Positions 12,951 to 25,850 of a DNA stretch of 64,000 nt are shown here, one piece after another. The notes below the pieces were generated by a model. It did no database searches and had not been told where the DNA came from. It worked only from the letters and a program-made list of their open reading frames with translations. A program made the position numbers and the translations under genes. Origin of the DNA: Varanus komodoensis (lineage: Eukaryota; Chordata; Lepidosauria; Squamata; Varanidae); NCBI RefSeq assembly GCF_004798865.1, contig NW_025336087.1, forward strand, positions 16,425,393-16,489,392, in the 5' to 3' direction. Within the stretch, counting starts at the first letter, position 1, and every line of letters begins with the position of its first letter.

Positions 12951-15900
12951 CCGCTAGTACTGATGACAGTTAACAGGAGGAAGCTAGGCTAGGCAAGGTT
13001 GCATTAGACACTTTCTCAGCCAAGGCGATCGGTCCAGATGAGCCCTTAGCCCCTGAAAACTCACTCTGTCTATGAATCAACCTAGAGCCGAACAGCAAGT
13101 TCTAGCATCAATGAAACTCATAGTCCCAGCATGAACCAGCTGCTTCAAATGGTTCAAACAATTTATATTTTGCAATTTACCAGGATACCTTGCCAAAGAA
13201 AGCAGCTTGTTGTCCATCTCCTAACAAGTCCTAGATGGCTAGACAGGCCCTAGATGTGTTCGGGTCTTTAACAGAGAGTTTCTTCCTGGATCAAAAACAG
13301 CACTGGTGGAGGCCAAGCTCCCCTGGGCTTGATCTGCGAAGGCCTGTCTTACCTAAGCTTTAGGGTATGAAGGCTGCGTTAACTGGAGTTAAATGCACTA
13401 CATTCTAGCCACTGCCTGAGGTGTGTTCTGTCTTGCAGTCCAAAATCATTATGTCTTCCTTTTCTTTCTAACTAGACTGGGGCACTGTCCTACCTAAGTG
13501 CAGATGTCACAGACAAAATGCTCTGTTGCATTACAGAGTATAAAAGTGAAGCAAACAAAGTACACCTTCAGCTCACTCAGCTGCCCTTTTCCTTTTAAAA
13601 TATGGCTTTGTTTCATCCAAATCAGAGTATACCCTCCTGTACGCGACTGTCAGACAATTTATAGTCCATTGAATGTACGTTGATACCATGGCTATGGTTA
13701 TTATTTGCCTTCTGGTGCTAAGAATCCAGAGAAACATCTGTTTCTTCTGTTGCAGACATACAGGCTTGTATTACTTCTGCACATCACATGTGCCAGCTTC
13801 AGAAAGAAGTTACTGAAGAATCTTGTCTTGAACAATTACCACAGTCTTTATCAATGGCTGGGTTTTTGCTTTAAAAGGCTCCTCCTTAAGAGCTACTATT
13901 TGCTGCAGATGACAGTACAGAAAATGAAAAAGGTGGCAAACTCTTTTTACGTCTCTTGTGTGCTTCAGGACTGAGATAACTTTATGGCTGGAACAAATAT
14001 GTTTTAATGGGCATTGAAGCACAGTTTCACTTGAAGCATTGCAGGAAGGAGCTTGCTACCACCCAGGACAACTTGCCACTATTCCATTTTCATTTCTGGA
14101 AGCCTAACACATCCTTGGAAGCAATAAGAACTTAATATTGCTCTCCATTTAATCCCATTCATATTTTTCCTACCTTTTCATAATGGAATACATTCTAGTG
14201 CCCTGAATATTGTGTTTGCAAGATAAGCCTGCCTTCAAACTAGCCAATATTAAGCATGTGATAAACTTTAATATTGGAGAGCCAAGACCCATATAAAACC
14301 AATTTCTAAACTTCAGGAAATGAAATCCTAACTCAGGTTCATGGACAAACCTGGGTGTTAGATTTTCGTTTCCTCTCTGGGATGAAGAAAGAATGCATTT
14401 TGTGAACAGGACAAAGCCATCTGACTGACTGATCTGTTTTTCAGATTTTCCTGTTGTTTTTTCAAATATTTGCTCCATTTCTTTTGTTGTCCCCCCCTTT
14501 TTGCAAATGAACTATGTCTCTTCAACTCATTTTAACTCATTGTTTCAACAGCTTTGCACAGCACTCCTTTGCACACTGAAGAGTATTCATTTTCACTTGC
14601 AATTCACCTCCACTTCCATTCTATTTCACACCTTACCTTTGATTTCAAATTTTGATTACCCAATTTAGCCATCTGAATTTCAACCATTAATGCATTGTTA
14701 CATATTTAGAGTTAGCACAGCATATCATGCCTATATGAATGTTACATTGCAAAACCAAAAAAGCTTCAGTTGCTACCACAGATGTGCCAGGTTCTCCACA
14801 GACTATGTTTGGACTCTTAAAAGTGTGGGAATTTTCAGAAATGATAATACACCCACTTTAAGGAACTGTTCCCAGCAGGAACCATTACTTCATGCAAATG
14901 TGAATTTACCACTAGCTGGACCTATCCAGTTAACCCCACCCTTTTAACTTTTCTTAGCCAGGAAGGGCAAGAATGATGACAGAGCACGCTTGGCTGCTCA
15001 CCTTCGCCATGTCATTGGGCTGCAGTAATTGAGATTTATCTTGTAAGATTGGGCAGAGAAAATCTCAACCTCAGTAAAGATCTTCTTTGGAGCAGAAACA
15101 CAGCATATTCTTGGGAGGAAACGTAGCTCTTTTACAAGTAGGATGGTAGGAAGGAGAAAGGTAGTTGAGAAGTTGGGCCATGGGGTGGAAATGTGGGTCG
15201 AAGTGAGTGACAGCTTGGCAGCATGAACTCGGGGGGGTCTCAGCAGATGAAGCAACAAAGGCAGGAGTGAGGGTGAGTGCAAACAGCTGTGCCGATGGTG
15301 TTGGAAGCCAGGGTGATCGCTGCAACGTAAGTCACAGTCTTGGAAGGTGGGCAGCATGAGGGAGAGGTGTTATGTAGCGAGAGGTGCTTCCAAGTGGGGA
15401 GGAGAATGAATTAACTAGCATAGGCAAAGAGAGCAGGACACAAATAGAAAGCACAGAAGGGCATGCACAGCTTTGCAGATTTTATTAGAAATATAAATAT
15501 GGGAAAGAATGGGTGGTGGCGGTGGCGAGATGTCTTGGTGAGGGGAGGCGGCGAAGCAAAAGCATGACCTAAGCACACAGTGGACCAATGATAAAAAGGC
15601 TGCTGAACGAGGGAAGGAGTAAAGCATCATGGGAATTGGAGTCAACTGTGAATGAAGGATGGTGGGAGGACCAGGCAGGGGGAGAAGGGAGTGAATAAAC
15701 CACAGCAGATCTGATTGGCTTTTCAGCAAATCTTAGGTTATTGTCCAGACAATGCACACTGTGCAGTTTAATCACAGGAAGGGGTAGCATGTCATCGAAA
15801 CTCTCTCAGTGAAAGTTGTCTCTGAAGGAGAAAGAAGATACAGACTTCTATCAAACTTGGGACTCTTTTTATCGTTGGCTAGAGAAACGGGACTATGCAT

Positions 15901-16331
15901 AGACTTAAATATGTTTATAGTTTAATATAAAAAGAAAAAAGGTGGGATGCTGACCCAATAGGTCTGATGTTATCGATGACTGATGCTTTTTAGGTCTTTT
16001 TTTTTTGATTAGGTATATATTAAGAATAAAACTTATTCAAAAACAAACAAACAAACAAAACCTCTTTCAGTGAAAGCTTTCACAATTGCTTTAGACCTAA
16101 ACACTTGTACAAACTCTGGGAACTGTGGTTTGTTTCAACTGTGGCTTCAAATTCTGGCTTACTTACATTTGGCTTCTCTAACTGAGGTAAGTAAGTGAAG
16201 CATAAGTATTCGCTTTTCTCTAGGGCTTAGGTTCATTGAGTTTCCCCAGATTCTTCCACAAAGCTCATTTTGCCTCATTTACATTCCCCAAAGCACAGAT
16301 TTATTTATTTATTTTGCCCTTTGGGGAAAAA

Positions 16332-16515
16332 TGAGCATTTTTTAAAATGCTCAATTATTTCCAGTTGTAAAAAGGCACATTTAAAAAAAAAATCATGTTT
16401 TTCCAAACAAAGTCTGTAGTTCCAAGTCAATATGAATTTGGGGGGTGAGCAGATTTGCTCAAATGCACACTTGTGCAAATGTGCATTTTCAGAAGTGTGC
16501 ATTTGTACAGAAATG
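16332..16515. repeat. Cluster of short perfect hairpins
   Basis: 16332-16353 is a perfect palindrome with a 10-base stem (TGAGCATTTT) and a TT loop. 16446-16461 is TGAGCA-gatt-TGCTCA. 16464-16477 is TGCAC-actt-GTGCA. The following 40 bases repeat TGTGCATTT-like words in both orientations. The whole looks like a decayed foldback or tandem-palindromic repeat of unknown family. Confidence 0.6.
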
Positions 16516-16764
16516 CACTTTTGAATATGAATTCAAGTTAAGGATATTATAAAAGTTTCCCGAGAATTATTTCTTTGCTTGTGTTCATGTTCAGGGTTGC
16601 CAAAGGACGTAATTATGTTTTACAAGCAGGAATGACATTCATGTACATATCAACTTCCCTCCTCTTGCATATGGAAGAAAGTTAGAGAAAGTAAGGTCAA
16701 TTTCACTATGTTTTTTCCTAATGACTTAATCAGGAAACCTGTCACAATCCAAATGTTACTTGAC

Positions 16765-16826
16765 TAGAACTCCCATCATTCCTGATCATTAGACATCTAG
16801 CTGGGCATAATGGGAGCTGGAATCTA
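16765..16826. mobile_element. hAT-type foldback element fragment
   Basis: Arms 'tagaactcccatcatt' and 'aatgggagctggaatcta' are inverted copies of each other with a few mismatches around a short core ('agacatctagctgggc'). This matches the reptile foldback family also seen at 12877, 25735, 29285 and 30736. Confidence 0.6.
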
Positions 16827-19046
16827 ACAACATGACCTAAACTGTGGTTCTATTTCTCGACCTAAACTATTGTTTAGGTGATTATATGAACAAAGTTATT
16901 ATTATTGCTATATTATTTCATTTAAACTTAGATATTCACAGACATGTTTTGAGCATGTCCCCTAGTCATGTGGGAAGAGTTTGATGATAAATGCTCATGT
17001 TAATAAGCAAGCCTGAAATTACATTTACTGCTAAAAATATTAATGACTTAATGATCTGGCAAAAGGTTCCTAGAAGCTGGAATTCAGTACCTCAAATTAC
17101 ACTAGTTGCAAATCTCCCACTCCTTGCTTTTGACTGCCTTTTACGTACTTAATATGTCTTTGAAAATCAGTTGGTCTGAGCACTCAGTTGATCATGTGAA
17201 ATTAATGAAATTTGCAGGTGCTTAAAATACATGAAAAGTGAGTCATATATTGAAGTATTATTCTGGTGATTTTCACTAAGTTGTGCTCTATGTTCAGAAG
17301 TTAATTACATGGTTTGTGAAAGATAGAGATTAAGTTTGGTGTTGAAGTCCTGTGATTTCCAGAGATATGTATATTTTAGTTAGAAATGGCATACAGCTGT
17401 AATGATGTCGGTATATGTGAAGTAGGTAATAAAACACAAATGTAGGCATCTAAATCTTAGTTTCAGTACATGCGCAAAATTGGATTTTGAACATCAAAAT
17501 TATCATGGAACTTGTTTTGAAGTAGAAAAAAAATCATCAATTTCACATGACTTTCATTTTCATGTTTTAACTCAACACTTGACCAGGAATTGCTAGAAAA
17601 ATCAGTCCTTTATTGGCTATTGACTACTATTCTGTTGACCATTGCATTGTCCCAGTGCAATGAAGTCTTGATACTCTTATACGGGAAAGTAATATCATAA
17701 AAGAGCATCTATTTTGATCATACAGCTGGGTTCTACTGAAAGTTTCTCCATGCAGCCTCTTTGTACAAGTAAGAACTCTACTGTGTTGCTAACTGAACAC
17801 TTCATAAAGCAATGTGCTAGATGACATGTGGAGTTATGAGCCTACCTGTTCTTTTTCAGAGTTTGTGGGTTACTTTTTCCCATGGAAATTATCAGCTGTT
17901 GGCAATTTACCAGAATTAACAACTGTAAAAATACCAGACTTTGCAGTGGATTTTTTTCATACACTGACTGGAATGCATATGAAGTTAACAAAAATAATTC
18001 CAGTAAGTGGAGTAAGCTTCTAATCCATGAGGACTCATTGACAAGCAAAGCTTTGGAGCAAAAAAAGTGCTTAGGTCATTGCAGATCCGACCATGAGCCG
18101 TCACACTGGAATCGTTTTTTATGGGCCAAGCAAAATTACTTTCATCCATCTGTCCAGTAATACTTCAAATTTCACTAAAGCTTCTTTTTTAAGTTTGGGG
18201 AAACCACCCAAGAATATGAGTGAGTGAAAGAAAATCTTAGTATCTTGCACCCTGGAGGTGTCTGGAATACAGCAGGGTTTCCTTCACAAGCAGAGATCTC
18301 TTTGTAGTATCCATGGCTTAGCCTTAAAATGGCTTTATTAAAATTGACACAATGGTCTGCATACGAACTGGACTGCAAGAACAAAATCAAGTAAAATTTC
18401 TTAGCAACATGAGGATAAACTGCTATGTCTCTTCCCCAAGTTCCTTTGAAAAATAACCTCCAGTTATATGATAGGACTGCACTTTTGAATAAATCGTTAA
18501 CATTGAGTTAGGTCCAGGTCTTTAAAAGCTTTGAATACTAATACTAGCCTGGGGTATCTTAAGAAATCCAATTCCAGATCTGATCCAGCTTGGCAGGATT
18601 CCCAAGGAGGGGAGCTGTATCAGTCCACTGAGGCTCTCCAGTTGGTTGCTGATACTTCTGACATGACAAATGTTCTATATGGCTGAATACAGGAAGATGG
18701 GTGTATTCCTGTGTTAGCTCTCCTATGTGAGATGACATAGGGTCAGTTGCTTGCCAGTATACCCACTTGCATCTTTTTCTTGTAGTCTTTGTCCATCCCA
18801 TCTGGCAAAAAGGCAGCTTGTGCACTAGGCAAGAAAGCAGGTTAGTTAGCTTGGTTATCTATTTCTGTGTAAGATTTCAGTGCAAGCTTAGTGTAATGTG
18901 AAATTTAACTCAATGTTCGATCATCTCATGATCAGCAAAGCTGCTCATCCAATGACCAGCTGCAAGTTTTCTGAACACGGGATAATTATTTGTGTTAGTG
19001 GGGGTTTTCCTCCACAACTTCCTAACACGTCTCTGGTTGATTACAG

Positions 19047-19205
19047 GCTGCAGGATAATGACTGCAGCTGAATGGAAGAGGACATTCTTCGCAGGCAGAA
19101 GGTCCAGGTTTGATCCCAACATACAGAGGGATGCCTGGAAAAGACCTCTGTCTGGAACCCTGCAGAGTCACTGCCAGTCAAGGCTTAGTTACATGTGACA
19201 TGAAT
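19047..19205 (+). mobile_element. tRNA-derived SINE (family 2), plus orientation
   Basis: The head 'gaggacattcttcgcaggca' and 'gaaggtccaggtttgatccc' (B-box-like) is followed by 'aaaagacctctgtctggaac' and 'ctgcagagtcactgccagtc'. It is a diverged copy of the SINE at 5470, 43985 and 45085. Confidence 0.65.
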
Positions 19206-20251
19206 ATTATGATTAGCATCCTAGCATTTTTAAAATTAAGAATTAAAAACGATTTGCACAGGAGGTGGGAATAGCAACTGGCACCATGGCATGCAAGGAG
19301 GAAAGGTTTAAATCTTCCCTTCCTGGCTGTGATCTGAGTAAGAAATCATGCCCTGCATGATCATATTGTGGGGGAAAAATACAGTTTCCTCTAAATGCAG
19401 ATTTGGTGCTCCAGGAGTGAGAAATGTCAAATTATCATCATTTATCTATATCTCATATTGTTTAATCCATGCGATTTCTAATCAAATGGCTAGTGTCACA
19501 CAGTTAGGTCCTAATTAAGGACAGCACTGAGCCAGATGAACCAGTGCTCTGACTTGATGTAAGTCAACTGCAGTTTCCAAAAATAAATGCATTTGTGATT
19601 AATGAGTCTGGAACCATGTTAATTGGTACAGGACCAAAGGGTGTTATTTGGTGAGGATGGGATGAGAATAAAGCACAAATCTTTTGGTTAAGTGCCAGCC
19701 ACTCTCTTTCTCCTCCCAACAGAGCTTCCTTTGTTCCTCTACAGCCCCCCATTCCCTTCTCAATGCCTTCTTGGACCATTTCTCTGGAGGCTGGTAGCAC
19801 ACTGAGCGGGGAAGCAAATGAGAGCTCCTATTTCTTATTGCAGAGTGAATATCCTCTGGGCGACGACCACACATGCCCCCTTTGGGCTAAAACAATGTTC
19901 TTTGGGTCCCAGCATCTGCAGCACCAAGAAAGAGGAGGGAGTATGAATTTGTATCTTCTAATGTATTTTTCCATTCATCTAACTAGGTGATAGCATAGAT
20001 GCCATTGCAATGGTGAGCCAACTGACTTGTATAGTGTGATTTGCCTACAAATCAAGGCAAAAACAGTTGAATTTCATGAATTTACTTCAATAATTTCACA
20101 GTGATATCTGTCCTTGAATTTCCTTTGCTCATGAATAGTTTGCTGATAGCTGGATTATTAGCCAACAACAGTTTGTGAATGGCAACAGTTAAGGCTATTA
20201 TCACTATCTGTACTTTTTGCATTTCAGTTTCCTCTGATAATGAGGTCCATC

Positions 20252-20275
20252 TTTCTCTCTCTCTCTCTCTCTCTC
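20252..20275. repeat. (CT)n microsatellite
   Basis: About eleven CT units, lying a few bases left of the pogo-like element at 20287. Confidence 0.9.
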
Positions 20276-20286
20276 CTCATCCAGTA

Positions 20287-20748
20287 CAGTGGTGCCTCAG
20301 TTCACGAACGCCTCAGTTCACGACCAAATAGGGTTGCGAACAAAATTTCTTAAACATTTTCCCACAGGTCGCGAACTCTGCATTGGGTGACGATCGTGAG
20401 CGCGCCTACCTTCCCTGCACGGGTGCGACCACGGTTGTGCTGGGAAGGGGGAGAGGGCCGCGATTGCGCCCATGTTCCCTGCCCAAGAGCGCCCATGCCT
20501 GCCTCCCCTCGCACATCCGCGATCACGCCCGCGTCCCCCCCCCCCCACATGATCGCTGGTGGGGGGGAGATGGCCGCAATCTTTGTTGTTTTTTTCCACT
20601 TGCTTCAAATTTTTGTGAGTAAAAAAAATAGTTGCAAAATGGATTAACCTTATTTACATTGACCCTTATGGGGAAATTGGCTCATGACCAATTTGGGTCC
20701 CGACCAGAGTCCTGGAATGGATTAAGTTCATGAGCCAAGGTACTACTG
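20287..20748. mobile_element. Non-autonomous Tc1/mariner-pogo-like DNA element, CpG-rich interior
   Basis: The left end is CAGTGGTGCCTCAGTTCACG and the right end, reverse-complemented, CAGTAGTACCTTGGCTCATG. The terminal repeats continue to GAAC, about 23 bases with roughly five mismatches. TA flanks both ends (20285-20286 and 20749-20750), the target-site duplication of the Tc1/mariner/pogo group. The CAGTGGTRCCTYG start is typical of Tigger-like ends. No transposase frame is present. The middle (about 20370-20580) is GC-rich, holds many CpGs and a C-run with a nearby G-run, and stands out from the AT-rich intron. Four short open frames over it are chance products of this GC-rich core. Confidence 0.8.
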
Positions 20749-21256
20749 TATGTTTATATAATTCTTCCAATTTGTGGATAACTCTTCACGCAATATATGA
20801 AGTGGACAGTGGCCACAAAGCTTTATTCTAAGGTGAATTCATAAGTCACAAGATCGTTGCATTTGCTGTAGTGGACTAAGATAATGTGATTTACTTTGGT
20901 CCTGAAGTAGATCACAGGTTATGCAGGGGATATTTAGTCCTCAAAAAAGCTCTACCAACCATGTTTGGACAACATGGCAAGCCATAGAAACACCCAGTCA
21001 GGCTTGCATATTTGTAATGGCATCTGGCACATGCTGCAGCTTCTCATGGGTAAATTAATCCACAGTGGCCAGGCATGTCATGTGAACCAGCCCACTGCAA
21101 AGCAATGTTGTGCTTAGTTAAGAACCCATATCATGGTTTAAGCTTCCAGGTATATGAGAGGCGGACCATTATGTCAGCCTCAGATAAACCATGATTCCTG
21201 TGTAGGCTCAAGTTGAAAGTAAACAAGCCATAATTTAAACAAGCAATCCATAGTTT

Positions 21257-21630
21257 CATAGGAACATAAGAACTGTGCTGGGACAGATTAAAGGCCTATC
21301 TAGTCTAGCATTCTGTTTGAATATCAACCACCTAGATGCCCATGGCAATTCCAGAAACAGGACAGGAGAGCAATAACTAATTTTCCATGTCCCCAGCAAG
21401 TGGTTTTCAGAGGCAGACTGCTCCAGTAGCGGAATAAAATACAGCCATCATGGCTATTAGCCATTGGTGAAGCTTATCTCTTGCTAAATTTGTCTGATTC
21501 CCCTTTAAAGCTGTCCAAACGCATGTCTTTCACAACATCCTGTGGTAGCAAATTTCACATTCTGTCTATACATCTATCAAGCCCAAATAATGAGTCCATT
21601 CATTGTTTTCATGTTAGTCCTATTGAGCTT
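21257..21630 (-). mobile_element. CR1-like LINE 3' region, minus orientation
   Basis: The + strand shows 'ggaacataagaactgtgctg', 'aggcctatctagtctagcat', 'catcatggctattagccatt', 'cccctttaaagctgtccaa' and 'catcctgtggtagcaaattt' in this order. These are landmarks of the reverse complement of a CR1-type LINE 3' end, very common in squamate genomes as I recall. The complementary orientation of the same region is present at 30845-31080. Confidence 0.8.
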
Positions 21631-24600
21631 CTTAGGGTTTCATTAGAAGCAAAGGAAAATGTATGGTTTAAGTCTCAACAAGTCTGGATTGCTGCCAAAG
21701 TTGGGGTGGGATGGGGTGGGGGACCCACCCATATATATCATATGATCACAACTTATGAGGGGAATCCATGGATCAAACATTTCCTATCCCCCGTCTTTCA
21801 GTCCCTAAAGTACAACTGAAGCTATTTTCCATTCCTAATTGGACAGCTAAAAAAGAATAATAAATGCATGCCATAAATAAATATAAATACTTCAGACAGC
21901 AATAGTAGGTGTTTAAAAACCTTGTAGGGAAATTGAATTTCAAATAATTCAATTAGATTGCTGAGTGCCAACTTTGATATCAGCAAAGCCTAACCAAGTA
22001 AACAGAAAGCAGGTATTGTTTTTGGCACATTTTCCGCCAAACTTGAATGATCACCATTTTGCTATTCAGGTCCCTTGCAAACAAGCGAAGCTGTAAAGGA
22101 GTCCACAGGACCCATTCCTGTTGTGGATTAAGCACTTACAGCCACTCAGGCTGTGCCTTGGGCCTCTTTCTCACAGGGGGGAGTTATTCATATCCTTTGG
22201 AAAATGCTGCTGATAATTAGTACTTTCTATGGCAGTGAGCTCACTCACATTACACAAGATTAGTGCTTTATTAAACGAGCAGGCTGGTCTCTGCAGCCAG
22301 ATTGTGTCTCACTCCTGGCTTGCTTGCAGCGAGGAAGCAGGCATGTTGCCACTTTAAAACTGTCCAGAGACCTTATGCTCATTTCGACTCCCATCCATGT
22401 GGATGCATTTCACGTGTTTGTAATATGACAGCCCAGGCTGCTGATAGAAAGGGCATCCTCCAAACAAAGCAGAAGCTCTTCACAGTAAAGACAACCCTTT
22501 TCTGTGTTTCCTTTCTTCATTCCACACTTTACCTTCCTCACACATATCCGTTCCTTTCAGACAGAGCACAACTGAAGATGGCGGGGTGGGGGAAAGAGTG
22601 TACCTGTAATGGAGGAAATTTGCCCATGAGGGCTAAATAAAACAAACAAATGAGTCTGGGAGCGCCGTGTGCAGACTGCAGACAAAAAGCCTGTTGTACC
22701 AGAGTCCCTCGAGGTCCCCAAATAAAAGGATTTTAAACCTTAACCAATATTTTGGGTTCTGGTTGGTAGAGCTTCTGTTTTTAAGATACCCATTTGACCA
22801 GCTTGGAGGAAGAGGAGGGGCGAACTCATTGCTATAATGACTTTAAAATATATCATTTAACAACAAAATTATGTTCCCTGCTCAAATCAGTAAGGAAGCC
22901 TCCCACACAGGCTTTTTTTTTGTATTTTTACAAAGTGAAGCAAGATAGGTCCCTGCCTTCACGGGCCTTTACAAAAATCCTGCAATAAGGCTTGGAAGAA
23001 ATGAGTTGTTTCACATGTCTGTGTGGGCACACATGAGTCTTTCTTTTTTATTATACACAAAGGCCAGCTGTTTTGTATATTCACTGAAAAGATCAAGTTA
23101 CATGTGTTCTTCTGGCTGTTCTCTTAACATTCTCTTCAGAGAACATCTTTGGGTTGATGGTAGGTTTTATTATAGACGACCAACATTTCTCAAATATGCA
23201 ATTCATGCCACTTAGTATATATTAATGATGCAAATATTGAAATAGCACTTTACAGATACCAGGCCAGAATTCTTTCCTTCAAGTCAGCTACATCCAATCT
23301 CTTGCTAGTGCTAACACAATAGGACTTTTTTCTCTCTCCTCTTCATGCTTACCCTCTATACTACACTGCCCATTTATCTGTCTAAAACATTTATGCATCA
23401 GTTCTTGGAGGCAGTGCTTGAATGGATGGTAATGAATGAATTAGAAGCTGAATTCCAACAGGATGGGTGTGACACTGATGAGAAACTGTCAGCCCTAAAG
23501 GAGGATGCAGAGTCCTTGATTAATGGGGCTGTGAGCGCCCTGCTTCACAGGTTTGGAACTTGAATTAATGATGGTGTGAAAGTTCAACACATCAAACTCT
23601 AGTCTGTTAGGTGAAAGGAGGAAATGCTTCTCCCTTTGATCTTTTTTTTTTTTTACTGCTGCTATATGATGTTGTAGCCATGGTCATCCTTCAGGTATTG
23701 TGCAAAGGGGAGGGAATAAAAATGGTGGCCAAAAATGGTGGTCCTTTGAACAACCAAGAGGACAAAAGACCATCAATGCTGTGATTTTGTTCTCATCCAT
23801 GAAGTCTAGTCTTTTGAAAATTCACCACAGTGCCTCACTTTCACTGCCTACATAGTACAGGGAGGGATTTTGGCTCAGTGCAATGTCTGTCTTTTTGATA
23901 TTGCAAATCTTGCCATGCTGACCCACACCTTCCTAACTTTCAGGCTGGGTTGGCATAATCTGCTCTCTGTTCTCCAGCTAGGGGAACTTCTGGAACGCCT
24001 TCTCCTTCGGGGCAAGATGCTTCCTCTTGCCTCCTAATAAACCTTCCTGGGTGCTTCCAAGGCCAATTCAAGATGGTAATTTTAACCTTTATACCCACAT
24101 GCCTCAGACTGCCTCTCCTAGTGCCAACTGTATTAGGGCTTGCTCTATGAGGTGAGAATATCTGCCATACGAAATAGGGCCTTGGCAGCAGTTGTCCTGG
24201 AAGACTATTTCTTTGGAACTGAGAGCTTTCATTTCCCTGACTTATTTTGTGATATGATGCACACTTGCTTGTTTTTAATTGTTTTAATTTCTACTGCAAA
24301 GCTGTGGGTAGATGCACCTTGTTTTACTAACTGATAGGCTATTTATTGCTAGTTGTAATGCTGGCAAACAGCACAAGTGGAGTTCTAAGACTAGGGCCAG
24401 CCGTGATATGGGCTGGGTGCAAAGCATTGATCCAAGAAAGAAAAGTGTTGTATAAAGCTGTGAATTATGAATTGCCTCACCCCTTCATTTCCTCCTTTTG
24501 TTCCTTTCTCTCTCTCCCTGTCGTACACATAGCAGGAAAGCCACCATACCATTAAGTACACAAAGCTCACAAAAAGGAATGTGAAGTTTGTGATTGATTT

Positions 24601-25734
24601 CCTAGTATTTGTGCTGAGCACTAAAGGAATCACATCTTTCCTGTGCATTGAAACTCTTAACCTCATTTAATCACTGACATTTATTATACTGCTTAGGTAA
24701 TGATTAAACAGCTCCATCTACTGGATATTTCTGTGATGCCAAATAACCATTTATCATGGACTTTTCTCTTCAAGTTTAGTGAGAAAATAGCCTGAAATGA
24801 AATACCCAAAACAACTGATTGCCACTAACAAAATACAATCCAGTACATGCTTTTATATAACACAGTTACTAACTTTGCAACAGGAAATCATTGCCAGACA
24901 TACCGAAAATATGTCTTGGAAGACACATGTGCTGAGAACCAGAGGCTTAAATTTGGCACAAACATAATCGGCATGTGCTGGGCCCTAATAAGTCATAGTC
25001 AGTCCTTTCATGTGGAGGATTCTCAGGTATGTGGCATGCAAATTCAGTGGACCCGTGCTCCACAAACTGCATCTACACTCCTCCAAAGAGCAGGGTGGGT
25101 GACGAGTGAGATCTGTGTGGGTGGTATAATCTAAAGTAGTGACTTGTACGACTTTGTGCCTCTGGCTTATGTATCCTGTTTCCCCCACTTCCTGTTTAGC
25201 ATTAAAGTGTGCAACCGTCTGTCCTGGGAGCTGCTCTTTCAATGTCCCAATCAAATATGCTATTATCTTACATAGAATAGCATGTTTAAAATGCAGTTAG
25301 ATTGGGTCTGTACAACATAATGTATCCACCTATCCACCCCCAGGGAGCTTTGAAAGCCTATTGTTTGTGTCCCTTTCCTATTTCTTTGGGGGAATATCTG
25401 CAGCCCACACAGGATCATCAACGGTGGAGGTCAGGGAAGGAGAGGGTCTGCATTATGTTCGGCACTACTGCTTGTTTTCCTGGATCCATAATTTCCTGGT
25501 GAATGTTTGCACCAGTTTTTCCAGCAAATCCTACTGCACAGTTTAATTGTCTTGGAGACTCCCTCCACACTACTAAGCACTACATTGCTTTTGCTAATTG
25601 GACATGCTGGGAGTTGTGGGGTAAAAAAAACCCTGTCTAAACATGCATAGGTTTCACCCTAAGTGTACGCGTATATCTATGAAACACAGTGTGCAAATGA
25701 AATGAATGCTAGAATCAGGCTTATGCTACATGCC

Positions 25735-25850
25735 AGCCTTCCTGAAGTTGTCATTCCCTGCTTTTATTGGACTCCAGCTTCCAACATCCCAGCCAGCCTA
25801 GCTGGTGGATGGTGCCAGACTGTGGAATGCTGCTAAATTCACTATTCTGA
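25735..25850. mobile_element. hAT-type foldback element fragment
   Basis: 'gccttcctgaagttgtcatt' and 'ggactccagcttccaacatc' followed by 'ccagccagcctagctgg' fit one arm and the core of the foldback repeat family. A related arm (ggacatgctgggagttgtgg) lies just upstream at 25600-25619. Confidence 0.5.

Noticed and set aside
15071-15729. Overlapping minus-strand frames of 73-119 codons
   Set aside because: They are Pro/Leu/His/Ser-rich and low in information, and the region reads more like regulatory or repeat DNA than coding sequence.
20318-20647. Four overlapping open frames of 66-96 codons
   Set aside because: All lie in the GC-rich core of the pogo-like element. None resembles a transposase; GC-rich DNA has few stops by chance.
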